Part shown: positions 58,243-64,000 of the stretch, piece by piece
How the letters are laid out: each line of letters starts with the position of its first letter
Position numbering within the stretch: position 1 is the first letter of the stretch
Source of the DNA: Bradyrhizobium sp. CER78
GTDB taxonomy: Bacteria; Pseudomonadota; Alphaproteobacteria; Rhizobiales; Xanthobacteraceae
Reading direction: 5' to 3'
Assembly: GCF_029846235.1 (NCBI RefSeq)
Contig: NZ_JARVWP010000006.1
Location: forward strand, 434,001-498,000
Length of the DNA: 64,000 nucleotides
The notes under the pieces: generated by a model
Databases searched by the model: none
The model's input: the letters and a program-made list of their open reading frames with translations, nothing else
Told to the model about the DNA's origin: nothing
Program-made: the position numbers and the translations under genes

Positions 58243-58567
58243 GATCGCACGCTTGTCGATCTGTTCGTTTGCCGCCATTCGGATCGCTGCGACAATTCAC
58301 CGCGTCCGACCGCGACGCCGGTCGCATCGAGAATCTCTCTAATCTCGAAAGGGCCGTCAGAGAGCCGCAGAAGTGCGCAGTCTTCAATGAAACACTAGCC
58401 GGAACGCGGAAGCCGCCGCATCGACGCCGTCTCGCGCAGCAGGTTTCATCCCCATCGCTTAGATGCGTTCTAGTTGGCGTCACCGCGCGTGATGCTTATG
58501 CCCCGGTGTCGCGCTCGAACTCTGACGACGTTCGAGACGAAACCAAGAAAAAGACTCCGGGGACCTC
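58243..58567. promoter_or_regulatory. Promoter region of the TonB-dependent receptor with two inverted repeats
   Basis: TCGAGA (58327-58332) / TCTCGA (58343-58348), and CTCGAAC (58514-58520) / GTTCGAG (58530-58536), the latter 31 bp before the ATG. Both are candidate operators, possibly for an iron regulator; neither matches a Fur box I know. Confidence 0.4.
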
Positions 58568-60850
58568 ATGCTCGTCACCTCAAATGTTCCATGCGCATTC
58601 CGGCTCGCGTGCGCGTCTCTCCTCCTCACCGCGGTGCCTTCGCTTGCACAGTCGCCGGAGCAGCCACCCGCAAGCAGTGCCGCACCGCTTCCGCCGGTCG
58701 TCGTGGCCGCGCCACAGCATCGAAGCACGCCGGTTCGGCGGCCGTCATCGTCGCGTTCGGCACGCTCGACGGCAGCGCATCAGGCGAGCAGGCGTGAGCA
58801 TGCGCCGACACCAGCGGCCACACCGACCGCCGGCGCACAGCAGGCGGCGTTGCCGGTGCCCTATATCGGCGGCCAGGTCGCGCGCGGCGGGCAACTCGGC
58901 CTGCTCGGCAACAAGGACTATATGGACACGCCGTATAGCCAGACGAGCTACACGGAGAAGACGATCCGCGATCAGCAGGCCACCAGCGTCGCGGAAGTGC
59001 TGACGAATTCCGATCCTTCGGTGCGTGCTGCGATCGGCAGCAGCAACCGCTACGACGCGCTGACCATCCGCGGCTTCCGGATCGAGAACAGCGAGATCGC
59101 GCTGAACGGGCTCTACGGTCTCGTTCCGGCCTATCGCGTCAACCCGGCCCCGATCGAACGCATCGAGCTGCTGAAGGGACCGGCTGCCTTCCTCAACGGA
59201 ATGGCCCCGCAAGGCAGCATCGGCGGCACGGTCAACGTCGTGACCAAGCGGGCGGCGGAAGACCTGACGCGCCTGACCTCAGGCTACATCTCTGACGGAC
59301 GTTTCGGCACGGAGCTCGATCTCGCGCGCCGCTATGGCGAGCAGAAGGAATGGGGCGTTCGCTTCAACGGCGGGATCGACGGCGGCAACACCAGCATCGA
59401 CCGGCAGTCCGTACGCAACGGCGTCGGCTCACTCGGCGTCGACTACCACGGCGAGAGATTCCGCTGGTCTGCGGACATCATCTCCCAGGACGACTGGATG
59501 AAGGCCGCCCAGCGCGGCTACACGCCGGTGCCCGGCATCACGATGCCGAACGCGCCCGATCCGCGCATCAATCTGGCGCAGCCGTTCGACTACGCGCGGT
59601 CGCGCAGTCTGACCGGCCTGACCCGCGCGGAATACGATCTGAGCAACAACGTCACAATGTTCGGCGCGATCGGCGGCAATGAATTCCGTTACGACAAGCG
59701 GGAAGATCCCGGCGCGACGATCCTCAACACGGCGGGCGATGCGTTGGGCACGTCCCGCTTCCAGACCGGCAAGTCGGAGGCCTTCTCGGGCGAGGCGGGC
59801 GTGCGCGCGCGCTTCGATACCGGCCCCGTCGGCCATGAGATCGTGGTCAGCGGCAGCGCGCAGAACCGCACGGATTGGCTCGGCCAGACTAATTACGGGA
59901 CCTATCTCACCAACATCTACAGCCCGACCTTGCTGGCCACCGCCGGCACGCCGGTCTCGACGTTCCCGGAAGGCAAGTCCGGCTTCCTCGGGCTGCGCAG
60001 CGTCGGCGTCGCCGATACGCTCACGACGATGGGCGGGATGCTGCAACTGATCGTCGGCGCACGCCAGCAGCAGGTGATCGCAAACAGCTACGCTGCGGTC
60101 AGCGGCCTCGAGACGACGCACTACGACCAGAGCGCGACATCACCGTCGATCGCCCTCGTGGTCAGGCCGATCAAGCAGCTGTCGTTCTATGCGAACTACA
60201 TCGAAGGCCTGTCGCCCGGGCCGACGCCGCCCTCCGGCGCGGTCAATACCAATGCGGTGTTCGCGCCGTTCAAGACGCGGCAGGCCGAGGTCGGCACCAA
60301 GCTCGATCTCGGCGGCTTCGGTGCCAGCCTCGCAGCATTCCAGATCAGCCAGCCGAGCGGCGTGACCGACCCCATCACCAAGATCTATAGCCTCGACGGC
60401 CAGCAGAGAAACCGCGGCGTCGAGCTCAATACCTTTGGCGAGGTGGCGCCCGGCGTCCGCGTTCTTGGTGGCGTGACCTGGCTCGATGTCCGGCTCACCC
60501 AGACCCAAGGCCACCTCTACGACGGCAATCACGCCATCGGCGCGCCCGGCCTGCAGGGCAATCTCGGCGTCGAGTGGGACACGCCCTTCGTGCCGGGCCT
60601 CACCGCGACGGCGCGTGCGATCTACACGAGCCGGGCTTACGTCAGCGCCGACAACACCCAGAGCGTCCCTGACTGGGCGACCTTCGACATCGGTGCGCGC
60701 TACGCGACGACGCTTGCCGGGCGTCCGACCACATTCAGGGCACAGCTGACCAATCTGTTCGACAAGCACTACTGGATCGGCAATCCAACCGGCTATGTGA
60801 TCAGCGGCATGCCGCGGACGCTGTGGCTGTCGATGACGGTCGATTTCTAG
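58568..60850 (+). CDS. TonB-dependent siderophore receptor
   Basis: Outer-membrane beta-barrel importer, 760 residues. Signal peptide (MLVTSNVPCAFRLACASLLL, then TAVPSLAQ), a TonB-box-like PPVVVAA near residue 42, a plug domain (about 110-230: ATSVAEVLTNSDPSVRAAIG, YDALTIRGFRIENSEIALNG, IERIELLKGPAAFLNGMAP, GSIGGTVNVVTKR) and a 22-strand barrel ending in the usual Phe (TLWLSMTVDF). No N-terminal STN signalling domain is apparent, so no sigma/anti-sigma control is implied. Resembles ferrichrome/other hydroxamate receptors; ligand unknown. No TonB or ABC partners adjacent. Confidence 0.93.
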   Translation: MLVTSNVPCAFRLACASLLLTAVPSLAQSPEQPPASSAAPLPPVVVAAPQHRSTPVRRPSSSRSARSTAAHQASRREHAPTPAATPTAGAQQAALPVPYIGGQVARGGQLGLLGNKDYMDTPYSQTSYTEKTIRDQQATSVAEVLTNSDPSVRAAIGSSNRYDALTIRGFRIENSEIALNGLYGLVPAYRVNPAPIERIELLKGPAAFLNGMAPQGSIGGTVNVVTKRAAEDLTRLTSGYISDGRFGTELDLARRYGEQKEWGVRFNGGIDGGNTSIDRQSVRNGVGSLGVDYHGERFRWSADIISQDDWMKAAQRGYTPVPGITMPNAPDPRINLAQPFDYARSRSLTGLTRAEYDLSNNVTMFGAIGGNEFRYDKREDPGATILNTAGDALGTSRFQTGKSEAFSGEAGVRARFDTGPVGHEIVVSGSAQNRTDWLGQTNYGTYLTNIYSPTLLATAGTPVSTFPEGKSGFLGLRSVGVADTLTTMGGMLQLIVGARQQQVIANSYAAVSGLETTHYDQSATSPSIALVVRPIKQLSFYANYIEGLSPGPTPPSGAVNTNAVFAPFKTRQAEVGTKLDLGGFGASLAAFQISQPSGVTDPITKIYSLDGQQRNRGVELNTFGEVAPGVRVLGGVTWLDVRLTQTQGHLYDGNHAIGAPGLQGNLGVEWDTPFVPGLTATARAIYTSRAYVSADNTQSVPDWATFDIGARYATTLAGRPTTFRAQLTNLFDKHYWIGNPTGYVISGMPRTLWLSMTVDF

Positions 60851-60893
60851 GAGAAATGCGTGTGGCCATCGCACGCGACTGTGCGGTGGCCGG

Positions 60894-61793
60894 CTACACG
60901 CCCTTGTCGTTCGGATTGGCGACGGCGTCCTTCAGCGGCGCGGTCATCGGGAAATTCAGGTTCACGTTCTTCGGCGGAATCGGCCGCGTGAACCATTTGG
61001 CGTAGAGCTCCTGGAATTCGCCGCTCTTCATTATGGCGACCAGCGTCTTGTCGACCAGCGCCTTGAACTCCGGATCGCCCTTGCGGATGATCAGTCCGTA
61101 GGGCTCGGTGCGCAGGCTGTCGTCGATGATGCGCCAGTCGGACGGATTGGGGCTGCCCGCGATCAGGCTTGCCAGCAAAATATCATCCATCACGAAGGCG
61201 TCGCTGCGCCCGGTGGTCAGCGCCAGGAACGACGCGGCATGGTCCGGCGTCAGGATGTTCTTGGTCTGAAAATTCTTCGCCTGGGCGCGCGCGCTCAACA
61301 GCCCGATCGAGGTCGAGCCCGAGGTCAGTGAGACCGGCCTTCCGCCGAGATCCTCGAAGGTCTTGATCGGCGCGTCCTTCTGCACGACGGCGCGGATGCT
61401 CGACACGAAGATCGTGGTGCTGAAGGCGACGACTTTCTGCCGCTCCAGCGTGTTGGTCGCGGGACCGCAGACGATGTCTATGGTGCCGTTCTCGATCAGC
61501 GGTATCTGGGTGGAGAGCTGGATCGGCTGCAGCTTGGTCTGCAGCGCCGGTAGCTTGAGCTCGGCCTTCACGGCACCGACGATCCGCGCGCAAAGGTCCA
61601 TCGCAAAGCCGACCGGCTTTTGGTCGTCGTCGAGATAGGAGAACGGGACCGAGACGTCGCGGTGCCCGAGCCGGATCTCGCCGGCGTCGCGGATCTTGGC
61701 CAGCGTGCCGTTGGGCGATTGAGCCAGCGCCTGGGCGGAGGCCGCCGTCGCAAGAAAGGCTAGGTAAATCAGTCGCTTGATTGCTTGGTTCAT
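60894..61793 (-). CDS. Periplasmic amino-acid-binding protein (GltI-like)
   Basis: 299 residues with a signal peptide (MNQAIKRLIYLAFLATAASA, QALAQ). Solute-binding protein family 3: IRLGHRDVSVPFSYLDDDQK, VGFAMDLCARIV, IVCGPATNTLERQKVVAFST, and the C-terminal ELYAKWFTRPIPPKNVNLNF, which resemble glutamate/aspartate binders. No permease or ATPase gene is beside it in the window. Divergent from the GntR regulator. Confidence 0.92.
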   Translation of the reverse strand: MNQAIKRLIYLAFLATAASAQALAQSPNGTLAKIRDAGEIRLGHRDVSVPFSYLDDDQKPVGFAMDLCARIVGAVKAELKLPALQTKLQPIQLSTQIPLIENGTIDIVCGPATNTLERQKVVAFSTTIFVSSIRAVVQKDAPIKTFEDLGGRPVSLTSGSTSIGLLSARAQAKNFQTKNILTPDHAASFLALTTGRSDAFVMDDILLASLIAGSPNPSDWRIIDDSLRTEPYGLIIRKGDPEFKALVDKTLVAIMKSGEFQELYAKWFTRPIPPKNVNLNFPMTAPLKDAVANPNDKGV

Positions 61794-61837
61794 CTGGTGC
61801 TCGCGGCCGTCGGTGATATTGGATACAATGAAATAGG

Positions 61838-61880
61838 ATTTTATACGTAGGATTGCATAATCGGCAAATCGATTTTATAC
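61838..61880. promoter_or_regulatory. ATTTTATAC direct repeats in a divergent promoter, candidate GntR sites
   Basis: ATTTTATAC at 61838-61846 and again at 61872-61880, start-to-start 34 bp (about three helical turns), with a further GGATACAAT at 61821-61829. They lie between the binding-protein and GntR start codons, where a FadR-subfamily regulator would bind. Confidence 0.45.
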
Positions 61881-61930
61881 AACCAAGCCATAGTCGGATA
61901 TCTTGGGCACCCCAGCGAAAGAGATCCCGG

Positions 61931-62632
61931 ATGGAACCTGCAACCGCCACGAATCATCGAGGCGCCGGACCTCACGGTTCCGCGCCGGGCGCCGTGCGTG
62001 AGGCGCTGCGGGCCGCGATCAGCTCCGGCGAGATCGCACCCGGATCGCAGCTCCGCCAGGATGAGCTCGCCGCGCGGTTCGGCACCAGCCGCATCCCGGT
62101 GCGCGAGGCGCTCCGCCAGCTCGAGGCTGAAGGCTTCGTGACGTTCTTGCCCAACCGCGGCGCCGTGGTCTCCGATCTTTCGATCGACGAGGTGATCGAG
62201 TTGCTCGAGATCCGCATTGCGCTCGAATGCCATGCCTTGCGTTTGGCGATTCCCGCGATGGGCGAGATCGACCTGGAGGCGGCGACCAAGATCCTCCGCG
62301 CCTACGACGCCGAGCCCGATCCGGCGCAATGGGGCGCCTTCAACTGGAAATTCCACGCCACGCTCTACGCGCCGTGCAATCGCCCGCGCCTGCTCTCGAT
62401 GATCGAAGCGAATTACGGTCACGTCGGCCGCTTCACGCGGGCGCTGGTGTCGCAGGCGACCGGCAAGGAGCGACCGCAGCGCGAGCACTACCGGCTGCTC
62501 GAGTTCTGCCGCGACGGCGAGATCAAGAAAGCCGTCCGCCTGCTGCGCGATCACATCGAGGAGACGCAGAAGACGCTGCGGTCGGCGCAGCGCCAGGCGT
62601 TGCGCGATGCAGGCCCCGAACGTCCCGTCTGA
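61931..62632 (+). CDS. GntR-family regulator, FadR/FCD subfamily
   Basis: 233 residues from the ATG at 61931. N-terminal winged helix (VREALRAAISSGEIAPGSQL, TSRIPVREALRQLEAEGFVT) and an all-helical FCD effector domain (IDEVIELLEIRIALECHALR, FNWKFHATLYAPCNRP, LLRDHIEETQKTL) whose metal/ligand residues Asp and His are retained. Likely controls the divergent binding protein and the downstream oxidoreductase in response to an acidic or amino acid ligand. Confidence 0.92.
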   Translation: MEPATATNHRGAGPHGSAPGAVREALRAAISSGEIAPGSQLRQDELAARFGTSRIPVREALRQLEAEGFVTFLPNRGAVVSDLSIDEVIELLEIRIALECHALRLAIPAMGEIDLEAATKILRAYDAEPDPAQWGAFNWKFHATLYAPCNRPRLLSMIEANYGHVGRFTRALVSQATGKERPQREHYRLLEFCRDGEIKKAVRLLRDHIEETQKTLRSAQRQALRDAGPERPV

Positions 62633-62694
62633 GTGACGTCGGACACGATGAACCATCGCAGGCTTGTTGCGGGCGGGCCGATCGGAGAATGTGC

Positions 62695-64000
62695 GTGAAG
62701 ACCAATGACGTCGAAATCCTGGTGATCGGTGCGGGCATCGTCGGCATCGCCACGGCCTATTACCTCGCCGTCCAGCACAAGCGCTCGCGCCTGTTGATCG
62801 TCGACGAAGGCCAGCCGATGGCGCTGACCTCGGCGCAGTCGGGCGAGAACTACCGCAACTGGTGGCCGCATCCGACGATGGCCGACTTCACCAACCATTC
62901 CACCGACCTGATGGAGGGGATCGCGCGCCGCAGCGACAACCGCATCCACATGACGCGGCGCGGCTATCTCTTGGTCACGCGCGAGGCAAAACCCGAAGAA
63001 CTGCTGCAGCAGCTCTATGCCGGCTATGGCGCACAGGCCGCCAAGCTGATCCGTCTGCATGAAGGCGCGGGCCGTGGCTATCTGCCGCCGCATTCGGCGG
63101 ACTGGCGGAGCGCGCCCGATGGGGTCGACGTTCTGCTCGGCCGTGATCTTATTCAGACGCATTACCCGTCATTCGACAAGGAGGTCGCAACCGCGCTGCA
63201 CATCCGCCGCGCCGGCGACATCAGCGGCCAGCAGCTTGGCCAGTACATGCTGGAGACCATGCGCCCGCTGGGTGCGCAGTTTCAGCAGGCGAGGGTGGTC
63301 GGCATCGCGAAGGCCGATCGCTTCACCGCCGATGTGCTGGCCGATGGCGCGCGGCAGACCATCAAGGCCGATATCATCGTCAATGCCGCGGGGCCGTTCG
63401 CGGCGCAGGTCGCGGCGATGCATGGCGAGCAGCTGCCGATCGTCAATGTGCTGCAGCAGAAGATCGCATTTGCCGACCGCAACCGCGCGGTCGATCGCAG
63501 ATTGCCGTTCGCGATCGATCTCGATGGCCAGACCCTGGCCTGGTCCGACGACGAGCGCGAGGAACTGGCAGCAGCGCCGGAATTCGCGCGCCTGCTGGCG
63601 CCGATGCCGGGCAGCATCCACTGCCGGCCCGACGGCGGCGACCATGGCGAGTGGATCAAGCTCGGCTGGGCGTTCAACGAAGAGCAGACCACGGCACCGG
63701 TCCGCGAGCCGGAGCTGAACCCTTATTTCCCTGAAGTCGTGCTGCGCGCGGCGAGCCGGCTGCAGCCAGAGCTCGCACAGTACCTCGGCGCGCTGCCGCG
63801 CGACCGCGTGCATTATGGTGGCTACTATCCGATGACGAAGGAAAACTGGCCGCTGATCGGGGCTGCGAAGACGCCGGGCGTGTTCCTCGCCACCGCGCTC
63901 TCCGGCTACGGCACGATGGGCGCCTGCGCCACCGGCGATCTCTGCGCCCGCGCCGTGGTCGGCGCCCCGGTGCCCGCATTCGCCCGCAGCCTTTCGCTCG
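62695..64000 (+). CDS. FAD-dependent oxidoreductase, DAO family (partial, runs off the right edge)
   Basis: At least 435 residues. The GTG at 62695 is 6 bp after GGAGA; an ATG at 62689 touches that site and is less likely. The dinucleotide-binding motif is VIGAGIVGIATAYYLA (about residues 10-25), then YRNWWPHPTM and late GYYPMTKENWPLIG and TALSGYGTMGACATGDL. Resembles D-amino acid / glycine / sarcosine oxidase-like dehydrogenases. With the GntR regulator and amino-acid-binding protein it suggests uptake and oxidation of an amino acid derivative. The frame is open to the window end. Confidence 0.88.
   Translation, partial: MKTNDVEILVIGAGIVGIATAYYLAVQHKRSRLLIVDEGQPMALTSAQSGENYRNWWPHPTMADFTNHSTDLMEGIARRSDNRIHMTRRGYLLVTREAKPEELLQQLYAGYGAQAAKLIRLHEGAGRGYLPPHSADWRSAPDGVDVLLGRDLIQTHYPSFDKEVATALHIRRAGDISGQQLGQYMLETMRPLGAQFQQARVVGIAKADRFTADVLADGARQTIKADIIVNAAGPFAAQVAAMHGEQLPIVNVLQQKIAFADRNRAVDRRLPFAIDLDGQTLAWSDDEREELAAAPEFARLLAPMPGSIHCRPDGGDHGEWIKLGWAFNEEQTTAPVREPELNPYFPEVVLRAASRLQPELAQYLGALPRDRVHYGGYYPMTKENWPLIGAAKTPGVFLATALSGYGTMGACATGDLCARAVVGAPVPAFARSLSL

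Overview
The window looks like chromosomal core DNA of an alphaproteobacterium of the Bradyrhizobiaceae, most likely Bradyrhizobium. The reasons are high GC; an Irr protein with a Cys-Pro heme motif at Cys29 and the 163-residue length known for B. japonicum Irr; the gene order irr / fabA-fabB and rimP-nusA-ylxR-infB-rbfA-truB-rpsO-pnp; and many copies of the short palindromic intergenic repeats common in this genus. I see no rRNA, tRNA, CRISPR array, insertion sequence or prophage.

Layout. 1-2.9 kb: end of tsaE and a DivL-type kinase, both on the minus strand. 3.2-7.5 kb: minus-strand block ubiE-ubiB-coaBC-dut, with mutM divergent, then a gamma-glutamyltransferase, a degenerate secreted protease, a MoeB/ThiF-like protein, an aldo/keto reductase with a divergent LysR regulator, and a 2-hydroxyacid dehydrogenase. 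17.6-21.5 kb: irr facing fabA-fabB-fabV (unsaturated fatty acid synthesis). 23.1-33.5 kb: the large translation/RNA operon rimP-nusA-ylxR-infB-rbfA-truB-rpsO-pnp, ending in a strong terminator. 33.8-49.6 kb: a DUF2336 protein, a PhyH-family dioxygenase, then a long minus-strand run: miaB-phoH-ybeY-corC-lnt, an XRE regulator, an M20 peptidase, trmB, a HAD phosphatase, fur/mur, tsaB-rimI, nfu, a universal stress protein and trpS. 49.7-64 kb: murJ, a PfkB kinase, an acyl-CoA synthetase, a beta-lactamase-fold hydrolase, an aldehyde dehydrogenase, a TonB-dependent receptor, and at the right edge a solute-binding protein / GntR regulator / FAD oxidoreductase group cut by the window end.

Themes. Several tRNA modification functions lie here (tsaE, tsaB, miaB, trmB, truB). 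The two Fur-family regulators known to act in one iron/manganese circuit in B. japonicum (Irr and Fur/Mur) are 27 kb apart. The most unusual item is coaBC. Its product starts with a FitA-like ribbon-helix-helix DNA-binding domain, and 29 bp upstream of its start codon lies a perfect palindrome, GTGATAGC-GAT-GCTATCAC, of the half-site type I recall for FitA. This suggests a coenzyme A biosynthetic enzyme that represses its own gene. Other points: DivL carries Tyr in place of the kinase His; FabV closes the fabA-fabB cluster; a secreted trypsin-like protein has lost its catalytic His; and a small ORF plus strong terminator lies upstream of rimP.
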